NCBI RefSeq assembly: GCF_000247695.1
Contig: NW_004624784.1
Coordinates: 9,575,518 to 9,639,517, forward strand
Source: Heterocephalus glaber
Lineage: Eukaryota > Chordata > Mammalia > Rodentia > Bathyergidae
Direction of reading: 5' to 3'
DNA length: 64,000 bases
Of this stretch, positions 46,513 to 56,697 are shown in pieces (position 1 is the stretch's first letter; the number at the start of each line of letters is the position of its first letter). The notes below the pieces were generated by a model, which was not told the origin of the DNA, did no database searches, and saw only the letters and a list, made by a program, of their open reading frames with translations. The translations under genes and the position numbers were made by a program.

Positions 46513-46627
46513 GATGATCAGTTTTGATTTGTGGTTTTCCTGTTGCTGATTGGGCAAGCTGACCCCCAGGTCTGATGGGAAGAGGTTGCTTCTAATTTCC
46601 TGGCATTTCCTGATTTCCTATTTACCT

Positions 46628-46648
46628 CTAGTTATTATTATTATTATT
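46628..46648. repeat. (TTA)n short tandem repeat
   Basis: About six TTA units. Confidence 0.85.
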
Positions 46649-47722
46649 GTACTTCCTTCCTTCCTGCTTCTTCATTTGCTACTCTGCCAGTTTGTTCAGC
46701 GTAATTGTCTCAGCTTTATTTGGAAACGGGAAGCCTCATTTTACTATAATAGTTTCTTAATGATTTTCTAAATGAAACTTGCATACTTCATCTGCTCCCC
46801 CACTTTTCAGATATTAAACAAATACCTCTAAGAGGTTTCCTTTTCTTCCCCCCTCAAAGACCAGCAGTTTGCTCTGCCAGATGGTGAGAGATGGTGTGTG
46901 TGGGCACATGCCTGCCTGTCCCTGTGTGTGTGTGAGAGGAGATTCTTGCAGAGAGTTTCTGTAGCAATTTCTTGCCTTGTTGGCTTCTAGCATGATCAAG
47001 CATAATGGCAGTTGACCAAACACAGAGTGAGTGACAGGAAGGCCCTTTTGCCCCGATATTCCTGCGAGGAATCTACTTTTCCATGAATGGGCAGCTGTGG
47101 AGGAGGTTGGAGGAGCAAATGTCTGGCTGGGCTCCAAGGCCAGATGTTGTGTAGTGCCATATATCATGGTAGGAAGGACAGCATTGAGACTTCCAGAGCA
47201 TGTCACATCAGTGCTCTTAAACTCCCACAGCCCCATGTCCCCCTTCCCTCCTCATCAAGAACGAATAGTGGTTCCCTGTTCATCTGCTTTCCAAGCTGAC
47301 TTCCTCCCTTTAGCTTTCTGGTGTCATTTGTACCACTCCATGGGACCCACTTCTGCTTGTGCTGGCTTGGTCTCTGGGTTGACCATCCTTGGTCAGGAAT
47401 TATGCTCTCGTACCGTTTCCCTCTCACCTGGATATCTGTTACATGCTGGGTATCTCCCGAGCCCATTCTTCAGCCCACCTCTCATGGAGGCCTCCAGATT
47501 TTTGGTTGTCACTCACTCTAAGCATTGTGCTTGTAGCCACCATGTGATATTGGAGCATATGAATAAGTACTGCTTATTATTTTGTATATTTTCTTCATTC
47601 TTTAACAAGCTTTATGAGGACAGATTTTTTCTTGCATTCTTATTGTAACTCTTACTATGCCAAATAAATGCCTAATTGATTCTCATTTTGTCTAGGCTCA
47701 TGGGAGAGAAGGAGCACCTGAT

Positions 47723-47814
47723 TTTTTTTTGTTTTTTTTTGTGTACCGGGGATCAAACTCAGGACCTTGTGCTTGCTAGGCAGGCACTGGATCCACTGAG
47801 CTAAATCCCCCACC
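47723..47814 (-). mobile_element. ID SINE, antisense
   Basis: T9-G-T9 tail, then GTACCGGGGATCAAACTCAG to GAGCTAAATCCCCCACC. Short duplications CACCTGA lie on both sides (47716-47722 and 47815 onward). Confidence 0.9.
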
Positions 47815-48299
47815 CCACCTGAATATTTTTGCCTCCCAGCCATATTGAGTTGGTGGCCAGTTCAGGGTGACAAAGAGAAAGAAGGAATCCAGTGTGGCTC
47901 CTCCCCTGCACATTTTTGCTTCCATCTGCATTCTGATAAGTAGAATGGCATCTTTAATCGGATAGAGGCAGCAAACAGAAGCAGCAGCTCTTCTTGAGTT
48001 TCCAGCCACCATAACTTATACTCTATGGAGCTATCACCTGCACTAGGCAGTAGAGATAGGCAGTGTGGTTCAACATCTCTCTTCTTGTACCTTCTTCGGG
48101 AAGGGCAGCATTCTGCAGTTGTGTGACAGTGATGCTGTGTTAGCATTTTGTTCTGGAAGGCTCACCTAACTGCTGTCTTTGGAAATGCCCTCATTCTTAA
48201 TTTAGAATTCAAACAATTCATCCCCCCTTTTCTTCTCTCTGCTTCTGAGATCCCTGCCCCATTGAGCTTCCCACTCCCAGTTACTCCATTATTCCGAGG

Positions 48300-48620
48300 A
48301 TTGTGGAGCAAAGACTGCAGCACTGAGTTTAAAGTCCTCAGACTCTTCCTCAAGACTTCGTACATTCTGGCCCACCCTGCCCCCTCTGTAAGCCTCTCCC
48401 ACCCACTTCTCCACGTGTCCCCTTTGCATGAGCCAGGCCATCTCCCAAATGCTAGTCAGGCACAACTTGCTTGCTTCCAATTCTTGGCTCACGTGAAACC
48501 TGTATCACATGGCACTCTCTTATCCAGGGATTTTCTATTTTTAATACTCCCTAATGCGTATGGATAGAGCCCTTCAGAGCTTACACAGCCTCTGAGAGAC
48601 CAGCTCAATTTTACCATGTC
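48300..48620 (+). mobile_element. L2 LINE fragment
   Basis: TTTAAAGTCCTCAGACTC, CATTCTGGCCCACCCTGCC and CATGAGCCAGGCCATCTCC match the coding-side 3' part of L2. Confidence 0.6.
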
Positions 48621-48837
48621 CTTAGGCCATCTCCGGCCACACACCCCCTGTTTTTCTGTTTCTTTTCTGCACAGTCATATCATTTTTTACATATTTAGAT
48701 AATGGTTGAAATATTGGTGCATCACTACATCTTTTTTCTTTGTCTCTTTTTTCAATTCTGTCTCTTTGTCCAGTAGGTTATGGACTGGCCAGGGTACAAG
48801 CATCTGTCTTTTTCTCTTCCAACCTTCTTACAGTGGC

Positions 48838-49030
48838 TAACATTTATTCAGCACATTGTGTTCTCAGCACCATGCTAAGTTGTTTTACATGGCCAGTCTC
48901 ATTTATCTACCCTCTGAGGTAACACTATTACTACCTTAGTGGAAAACTGAGACTTAGAGAATCCCAGAGTCTTAGAGCTAGTATATTGTAGACCTGGAAT
49001 TTGCAAACAGGCAGGCATCAGAGTCTAAGT
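48838..49030 (-). mobile_element. MIR SINE, antisense
   Basis: TGGAAAACTGAGACTTAGAG, CTTAGAGCTAGTATATTG and GACCTGGAATTTGCAAACAG match reversed MIR. Confidence 0.65.
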
Positions 49031-49300
49031 GAGTTTTTTTGTTTTTGTTTTTTGTACTAGGGATTGAACCTAGGGCTTCCACTTGCTACATCTCCAGCCC
49101 TTCCTTATTTTTTATTTTTTGGTACCAGGGATCGAACTCGGGACCTTGTGCTTTCCAGGCAGGCAGCGCAACCACTGAACTAAATCCTTGGCCCTTATTT
49201 TTACATTTTTGAGACAGGGTCTTGCTGAGTCACTAAGTTGCCCAGGCTGGACTCAAACTTGCACTCTTCCTGGCTCAGCCTCCCAGAATATTGAGTTACA
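49030..49300 (-). mobile_element. B1-ID chimeric SINE interrupted by a younger ID
   Basis: The outer element is an ID-like half (49035-49102, ACTAGGGATTGAACCTAGGG) and a B1 half (49203-49300, GAGACAGGGTCTTGCTGAGT, TTGCCCAGGCTGGACTC). The two halves are separated by a complete ID copy at 49113-49192. Confidence 0.85.
49113..49192 (-). mobile_element. ID SINE, antisense, nested in a B1-ID
   Basis: GGTACCAGGGATCGAACTCG to CTGAACTAAATCCTTGGCC. Duplications CCTTATTTTT lie at 49103-49112 and 49193-49202. It interrupts the older B1-ID at 49030-49300. Confidence 0.9.
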
Positions 49301-49317
49301 TAAGCTTTTTACTGTAC

Positions 49318-49510
49318 TAATTGTATCAGGTTCTGCTACTTACAAACTACACGATCCTGGGAAAGTTGTTTACTTCCTTGTGCTTCAATTTTCTTCTCAA
49401 CAAAACAGAAAAAAAATAATCCCTACCTTATAGGACTATTAGGGTAGAATGAGAAATACAAAAATACACACAACAGGGCCTGGCACATCTAGTACGTGCT
49501 CAAGTATGTT
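49318..49510 (+). mobile_element. MIR SINE
   Basis: GATCCTGGGAAAGTTGTTTA, CTTCAATTTTCTTCTCAAC, CTTATAGGACTATTAGGG and GGGCCTGGCACATCTAGTA follow MIR closely. Confidence 0.8.
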
Positions 49511-49608
49511 TTTTGACAAATGTTCTTCTAGTTCTTCTTCATTGTCAGCATCTTCTCAGTGTTGTTGCATGTATTACTCTTACTGCCCCTGTGTCTCTGG
49601 ACTCACTT

Positions 49609-49692
49609 CTTTTGGGGGCAGTGCTGGGCATCTAAGCAGCACCTTGCCCATGCTGGACTGGGTTCTACCACGTAACTAAACCCCCAGCTCTC
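49609..49692 (-). mobile_element. Degenerate ID-like SINE
   Basis: TTTTGGGGGCAGTGCTGGG to ACTAAACCCCCAGCTC keeps the order and end of a reversed ID, but with many changes. Confidence 0.55.
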
Positions 49693-50899
49693 TGATACCA
49701 TGTTAGCACCCAACAGTGTTACACACACGGCTCATGCCCGGGAAAGCTTAATGAATGAATGAAAGGGCATTTGGGCTTCTGGAGGTGACTTGGTGACAAA
49801 TGCTCAGCATGATGCTGTCTTTGTGGCAGATGCTGGAGTGAGAGTGCCTGTGCCAGTATACAGCATTGGTGGGGTCTCGTCGGGTGGTGGTCGGCGGTGA
49901 GATGAGATGGGGTGTGGTAGATGCTGCAGTCCACAACCCTCCTGTTTCTGCAGACTTTTCCTTCCCACCCCCTCCCTGGTAGCTCTCTGTCCTGCCAAGC
50001 CTGTGCACAAGCCTTGAAATGACAAAGTACCTTTTAGTTAATTGCACAACGGATTGCCTAGAGTTAAAAGTTCTGATTTATATGACTATAGCTCTAACTG
50101 CTCAATAACACAGGCCTGTAATCTACTTTCATTTCAAACAGAACGGTGATTTATAGGGCAGCATGCCGCTTTAGCTCAGAAATGAGGTGTTCAACATATG
50201 CTCTGTTGACATAAATTTGGAATTTATCGCTGTTGTCAAAACTGCCTGTTGGACAAAGGTGGGTATTAAGGCAATAAATGGCTCAGAATAGTTTTCTGTC
50301 ACATTTCCTAACCATTGTATTCAGTCTATTTGAGGGAAAAATATATACTTAAAAGTAATCAAATGTCCAAAATCCACACATCTTGTTTTGAATGGTGAGA
50401 AGGAAGGATGCAGGGATATGGAGGGGAATGGGGCATGGGGAAGGGCAGTTGGGGGAGGGTGTAGAAGAGAAAGCTTTTCATGAAGTTATGGCCCATTTAA
50501 AAGATTCTACTTTGCTCCCTCTCTCCAATTCCTATTAGGAGGTGGGCTTTCCTTTCTCATTTACAAAAAAAAGGGGGAAAGAAAAGTGAAAGCTCATTAA
50601 ATAAAAATAGTAAAGAACATTTTTATGTGTGGGCTTAAAGCCAGTGGTGTCAGGGAGGAGTTAGTGAGTAGGACTGTAGGGAGGCAGAGAAGGATTTTGT
50701 TTATGGGCAAATAAAGCCACCAGCCAGAGTTGGTTTCTTTGCTGCCTTAGTGAGCACACGGGAGTTCCCACCTCCCCTCCCCAGGCTTGGAGGCTCCTAT
50801 GGGCCAGATGACAGCATGAGAAATTGTTGGGTCCTATACTCCATGCAGGTTCTGACCCATTTATTATACACAGTATGGCCAAGACACACCCATCATGTG

Positions 50900-51010
50900 G
50901 CCATTTATCCACAGCCATTTCTTGAGCACCCACTAGTGCTGTGCCCTTTGCTGGCCTTGTGGATGCAGGGATAAATGGGCCAAAGCTCTGTCTTCAGGAC
51001 GCTGCTTGGC
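50900..51010 (-). mobile_element. L2 LINE fragment
   Basis: CCATTTCTTGAGCACCCACT and GATGCAGGGATAAATGGGCC give the reversed L2 terminus order. Confidence 0.65.
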
Positions 51011-51777
51011 TAGTTGGACAGAGAGGCAAGCAGAGGGGCTGCATTGCCACTGCTTACCCATAGATGCAAATGCAAAAATGGGTTGAGGTGGAGGATCAGC
51101 GTTTTGCAAGGAGGGGCTGGGGAAAGCTACCTGGGAATGATTTTAGCCTCCTGCCTAGTGAGATGTCCCATTGAGGGTTTTAGGTCCCTGCTAGAAAATA
51201 CGAAAGAAAACACAGAAAAGAAATGCTAGTAATAAGCCCATTTTTGCTTTAAAAAAATATAAATATATGATGTGTGATGGTGTGGTCAGGTGAGTGCTGA
51301 TGGTTACTTGGGTTTTCTGTCTTGTATTATAAAAAGTGGGGCCCCAGCCACTGTCACTGCATCATTTAAACACAGGACACCGAGGCAGGTAACTAGGGGG
51401 AAGTTAGTGAATGCAAGCATCAAGGTTAAGAATCCCCCTCTCTTCTTCATCTTCTGCTTCAAGATAACAGAGCTTGCAGTATGTTGCTGGCTATTATGTG
51501 TCATGTTGTGAGACTGAAAGTGCCGGCAGATTCAGAGAGCCACTGCTTGGTTCTGCTGAGCCTGCTCATCAGGCCCAGAGCCGGCAGATTATGCATTGCC
51601 TGTGCACTGGGCAGCCTTGCAAGGGAGGAGCCAGAGGAGCACACAAGCTGCCTGGTGCTTCTCCCCATGAAAAAGAGGCCCAGTGGGGAAGAGGATGCAT
51701 TTGTTGCTTTTATTTTATTTTTCCTTTTATCTCCATGCCCACATGCTTGGGCTGTCTCAGCATTGATATATGTGTGC

Positions 51778-51866
51778 TTTCACATACACATACACAAGCA
51801 CACAGTTCCTATTCTCTGGCCTGCACACGTGCCACACACAGACACACACACACCCTGCACACACTA
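51778..51866. repeat. Degenerate (CA)n tract
   Basis: CACATACACA and CACAGACACACACACACC interspersed with unique bases. Confidence 0.8.
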
Positions 51867-52356
51867 GGCATGGACACCAATTGTAAACTTCCTCTGTGTG
51901 ACTCACTCTCCCTTTGCCACCATTCCCTATCCTTTTCACACAAAGCTCCCCGTTGGGAAAACTCATAATTTTTACACCACACAGCCTTGACTGGCCATTG
52001 CTGGAATTACTGTCTCTTTGAAGTGCTTTCTGCTGGGGCATTTACAGGCTGTTTTAATTACCTGCAGCTTGCAAAGGACCTTGCTCAGTCCCAGCCTTTG
52101 TTTGTTTGTTCTTTGCAATGAGTCTGTGCAGAAAGGGATACAGCTGCCTTTTTTTACAAAGAGAGAAAAGGGGCAACACGAAGTTTGGGGGACCCCGAAC
52201 AGAGCTGCTGTATGCTACCTGTTTTAGAACAATCTGAGACCACTCAAGCAGGCTCAGGCAGAAAGGCCAAGCCATGCCAGTCCCTTGGCAGCTTCTGGTT
52301 CTGGGTGTCTCCCTCTGAGAGTTTGCCATTAGTATTTTTGTTTGCACATATTTGAG

Positions 52357-52441
52357 TTTTTTTAAATGGTGCTGGGAATTGATCCCAGGATCTTGCCTTT
52401 GCTAGGCAAGTGCTCTACCACTGACTGTTATACTTCTAGCT
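52357..52441 (-). mobile_element. ID SINE, antisense, older
   Basis: T7, then GGTGCTGGGAATTGATCCCA, TTTGCTAGGCAAGTGCTCTA and CCACTGA follow the reversed ID consensus, with a small deletion near the end. Confidence 0.85.
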
Positions 52442-52464
52442 CTGTGTGTTTTTGCTTTGAATAT

Positions 52465-52830
52465 TACAGAAATTCCTCGTTCAACAACCGAGTTCCATTC
52501 CTTCGACTAGGTCGTTAAATGAACTGGTCCCTAAATGAGGAATTGTATATAGGATGTTCATTACAATATCTAGAACAAAGAAATGGTCAAAGGAAACTCC
52601 AACTTGGTGACTTTGCCTTTATTTACATAACTCTTACACGCAGTACTGCAATGTATAACAGAACATTAAACTACAGACAGTTCTGTACATCTTCTTTATA
52701 GAGCCTCAATGTCTTTTTTTGCACAGTACACCTTGTTTATATAGTACTATAATTTTCACTGACTGTACTGTACAGTACAGTACTATTGTTTTATGTTGTT
52801 ATACATTATAGTTTTCAAACTTCACGGCAA
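52465..52830 (+). repeat. Unassigned CpG-bearing repeat with foldbacks
   Basis: Near 52467-52545, ATTCCTCGTTCAAC and an inverted TAAATGAGGAATT form a foldback around CpG-containing DNA (CAACCGAG, TTCGAC, GGTCGTT). At 52762-52781 lies a perfect 20-bp palindrome, ACTGTACTGTACAGTACAGT. This looks like a DNA-transposon or LTR relic, but I cannot name the family. Confidence 0.4.
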
Positions 52831-53252
52831 AGACAGCAGGGCTGTCAAATCATGCTTTCCTCACTGCTGACCAAATCAAAATCAGCTGTGCTCGAGTTGG
52901 GATCCTTCTCATGTGTTTCAACTAAGTCTGTTTAAGGAGTGTGCATTATTAAATTATTGAGTATGGACATGGGATGGGAGAGTAAGTATTGAAATCACAT
53001 ATGTGAAAGTAGTGCCCACTTCAAGCTATCTGGTATTTTCTTTCCTTTTCATCTCTTTTTCAGTTGATTTTTCTCTCTCAAATGAACTCAATATAAATAG
53101 CGTTCTTTGGGGTTTCTGTTAAATGTGAGTGCACCCTGTCCTGTCTGCAGATGAAGAAGCCAGTTTACCAAGGGAGCCTCAGAACTGTGTCCTCTTCTCA
53201 GGGGATTTTGCAGTAGAAGGAACCTTCATTCATTTATTCATTTAGTTTAAAA

Positions 53253-53890
53253 ATGTATCGAGAAATTGGAAACCTCAGGCATTGCTGATGGGAATGTAAA
53301 ATGGTACAGCTGTTTTGGAAAACAGTCTGGCAGTTCCTGAATAGGTTAAACATAGAGTTACCATATGACCCAGCAGTTCCACTCCCAAGTATATACCAAA
53401 GAGAAGTGAAAACACATATCCACAGAAAATATACACACAAATATTCACAGCAGCATTATTCATAATAGCCAAAAAGCTGAAATAACCAAAGTCCATCCAC
53501 TGATGAATTGACAGTATATAGTATATCCATGCAATGGCATATTATTTTACAATAAGAAAGAATGAAATACTGATACAGGCTACAATACAAAGCTTGAAAA
53601 CATGCTACATGAAAGAAGCCAGATCCCAAAGGGAAAAGATTGTGTGATTCCATTTATAAGAAATGTTCAAAATAGGCAAGTCCATAGAGGAAGATAGATT
53701 GGTGCTTGCTAGAGCTGGGGGTTGAGTGGAATAAGGAATGATAGTTACTAATGGTGCAGAGTTTCTTTTTAAGGTGATAAAAATATTCTGGAAGTAGATA
53801 GTGGTGATAGTTACACAATTCTGTGAGTGTACTAAAAAAACCTTTCAATGGTATACATGAAAAGGGTAAATTTTAAGGCATGCAGATATT
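53253..53890 (+). mobile_element. Old L1 (L1M-type) 3' end
   Basis: Contains the ancient L1 signature phrases AATGGTACAGCTGTTTTGGA, CATATGACCCAGCAGTTCCA, CAGCAGCATTATTCATAATA and GTGGTGATAGTTACACAAT in order, on the + strand. Many indels and broken frames show it is old. No clear target duplication remains. Confidence 0.88.
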
Positions 53891-53904
53891 TCCATGACAT
53901 TCTT

Positions 53905-54085
53905 ACTTAGAAAAATATCCTGAATGCTTACTGTGTCCCAAGTAACCCTTCCAGATTTTGAGGATACAGCGATGGCTTCTGCCATAGTGTACCTTACAGT
54001 ATAGTTGAGATAAAGAATAATAATAAAAAACTCAGTGTGCAACTGCAAATTGTGTTAAGTGCTACAGAGGAAATCACTAAAGTGC
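53905..54085 (-). mobile_element. L2 LINE fragment
   Basis: GAATGCTTACTGTGTCCCAA, GAGGATACAGCGATGGCTTC and TGTTAAGTGCTACAGAGG match reversed L2, directly after the old L1. Confidence 0.65.
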
Positions 54086-54499
54086 AGTAATGGAGAATAG
54101 TGTTGATATAGAACCTACCCAATTGGACTGTGGTTCAAGTGCAGCCTGACTAGAGGCTGGTACCCAGGAGGTGCTTCACAGGTACAGGGTAGATGGTGGG
54201 GAACAAATCAGCATTCTTTCCTTGTAGGAGGTCCAAAGTCCTCCCAGCCTCCTCATAGATTCTGGCTGCCATCAGTCGGGTTACCTTTTTTCTTGGAGGG
54301 TTCTCTGTTCTTGCTTTTATCTAATTAGGTTGGGTGAATCCCAGGCATGTTCTCTTGTCTCCTTCCTAGCTGATGGTTTTCCTGCCCCTTTGCAGAGCCC
54401 CCGAGAGGACATTATGTCCAGGGCGTGTGGTCTCTCTGCCTATAGGTAGCTGTGAAGGCAGATCCCTTGCTAAGAAGTCTGGAGACATTCATCTGCTTA

Positions 54500-54640
54500 C
54501 AGGGAAAGTAGGTCATTTAGTCTCAAGTTCTTCATCTACAAAATGAAGACTGCATCTATCCCAGCCTCAGGGGCATTGAGGTGATCCTCTGGAAGCTCTT
54601 TCAAAGTCACACATGACATGTAAATGTACTAACTTTGTTA
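54500..54640 (+). mobile_element. MIR SINE fragment
   Basis: CTCAAGTTCTTCATCTACAA, AATGAAGACTGCATCTATCC and GGGGCATTGAGGTGATC follow MIR. Confidence 0.55.
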
Positions 54641-56154
54641 TTATACAATCTCAGTTGACTAGGTTTATTTTTTCATTTTTCTAGAGGGAAAAATGAACCA
54701 GTAAAGAAGAAAATATCTCTTTGAGATTTGCTCTGTTTATTCATTAAAATGATACTGATTTTCACAGTGTGATTTGGTGTCCATACAGGTAATCTGCTCA
54801 ACTCTTCTCTCGTGTTCACAATTGATGCTCAGAGCGATAACTCTCAAGCTCAGAATCCTCATAGAAAAGTAATTTAATTTTCAGTGTACTAAAGCAGAAA
54901 GAATGAGGCAATATACATTTAAAAGGTTTTCAGAATGGTTTAATTCCAAAACAATGTTCTTCATAGGCCTTTAATAGACCTCAGTTATTCTCAACAACCT
55001 CTGAGTTTCCATGGCTGGTCCTTGGGATTTGAAAGTGGCATTGAGGCTTCTTGGCTGAAGTAGAAACATATAGAAATGAGCTTTGATAACCAGGAGACAA
55101 AGACATTTCCTCCACATGCCTGGGCAAAACAGAGAGATAACAGAAAAGTCTATAGCTTTTTGAAAACTGTTTTCCCAGAAATTGGCTATTTGTGCTGGTT
55201 AAAAGCCTTGCATGGAGAGAGAAAAAAACCGAAACCCTCATTCATCCGTAACCATAGTTTGATTCCCTTAGAGGGCCTGCTAGGATCTGGAGGGATTATT
55301 TTGGATGTATTTGTTTCCCCTGGCTGACATCAGCAAGCATGCATCATGGTGCCCTGTTTTGGTTTTGGAAAAAGGCCAGAGAAGATATAAATCTTGAAGC
55401 ATTTTACTATTTGTCCTCTTCCTTTTTCGAAAAGCACAACTTTTCTGTTTTCTTAAAAGCAAAAAGAAAGAAAACTACAAAAGTGCCTATTGATCCCTTC
55501 CCTTCAGATCTTAACTGCCCAGGCTGTAATACCTTGCTTACATCTGCCAGGTTTTGTGCAGTTTTGCAACATCTCCTTAATCCAGTGAGCATAAATAGAA
55601 CATTTCAATCATATTTGGCTAGCAGGAACTTTGCAGATAAGCACACTAAGACCTTGTTGAAAGAGACTGTATGAGATTGTGTGTGATAAGATCATCCTTT
55701 AGCCCAGTGCCCAAATGAAAAACTTTTGTTCTTGGTGAAATTTGTTGATGGAGATATTTCAAATAAATGACTTAGGAGAACTCAGTATTTTAAAACAAAG
55801 GACCAGTTACATAACGGCCAGAAGCCCAGGCCTCCCGGTGCTCAGCAGCCATGAAGATCCTTCCCTGAGCAGTTGCTGTGGGGAGATTAGCATGCCCTTT
55901 GTCATTTCTGACCTCGTATTTTAACAATGGGAGGCAGCCTTATCGGAAGGTACTGTACTTGGTGTGTTTATGGCCACAGGGAATGCCATTGTCCTTCCTC
56001 ATATTTTTAAGGCTTAGGACTGTTCTTTCCACTCTTCTGTGAGCTCCAGATTGGCCTTAGTCCCAGGCCAAGGCAGAATGTGTGGCATTCTTTCTAAGAA
56101 CCCCACGGAGGGCTTCTCTTTTGGACAATAGAGACAACTGTTTCTGCACTGCAG

Positions 56155-56186
56155 AGTGTGTGTGTGAGTGTGTGTATGTGTGTGTA
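56155..56186. repeat. (GT)n microsatellite
   Basis: GTGTGTGTGAGTGTGTGTAT and following GTGTGT. Confidence 0.85.
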
Positions 56187-56512
56187 GATAGAGGGTGGGA
56201 TTTTTGCACCTTTCCATTTTTCTATTCCTATTTCCTTCTTTATTTGTTTGTTTACTCATTCAACAAGATGCATGGAACCCTAGTATGTTTTTTGCACTCA
56301 GTGATGAAGACTGAGGATGGATGTGGTGTGGATCCTCTGTGCAGTAGACAAAGTCCAGGCTGCACAGACCTTTGTCAGTCCCACTGCCTTTCAGTTTTGT
56401 ACAATTGATTGGAAATACATCAGAGATCAAATAGCTCAACTCTTGCACTGCTGCAAAGGTATAAAGTGAAATTTAGGGTAAAAAGTGGTTTTTGTGTGTG
56501 TGTTTGTTTTAA

Positions 56513-56697
56513 AGTAATTTATTTTTGCAGTACTGGGGATTCAACCTAGGGAGCACTGAGCTGCACCTCAGGACCTTTTTACTTTTTTTTTTGATGTGGA
56601 ATATTGCTTGGGTGCCCAGGCTACTCTCAATCTTGGGATCCTTCTGTCTCAGCCTCTTGAGTAGCTAGGAATATAGATGTGTGCCACCATGCTTAGC
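56513..56697 (-). mobile_element. B1-ID chimeric SINE
   Basis: A shortened ID-like half (GTACTGGGGATTCAACCTAG, CACTGAGCTGCACC) is followed by a B1 half (TGCCCAGGCTACTCTCAATC, CAGCCTCTTGAGTAGCTAGG) in minus orientation. Confidence 0.85.

Larger units (their letters stand above)
46513..48299. other. Mostly unique intron
   Basis: Holds the ID at 47723-47814. An open frame of 205 codons (47031-47648) has no homology that I recognise. Confidence 0.5.
49770..52356. other. Mostly unique intron
   Basis: Includes a short L2 (50900-51010) and a CA tract. 50045-50350 is repeat-free and looks like a candidate conserved element. Confidence 0.5.
54086..56512. other. Mostly unique intron
   Basis: A MIR fragment (54500-54640) and the GT repeat at 56155. 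The rest is unassigned. Confidence 0.5.

Noticed and set aside
47031..47648. Open frame of 205 codons
   Set aside because: Length is within what chance allows over 64 kb in six frames. The sequence looks like intron, and no domain is recognised.
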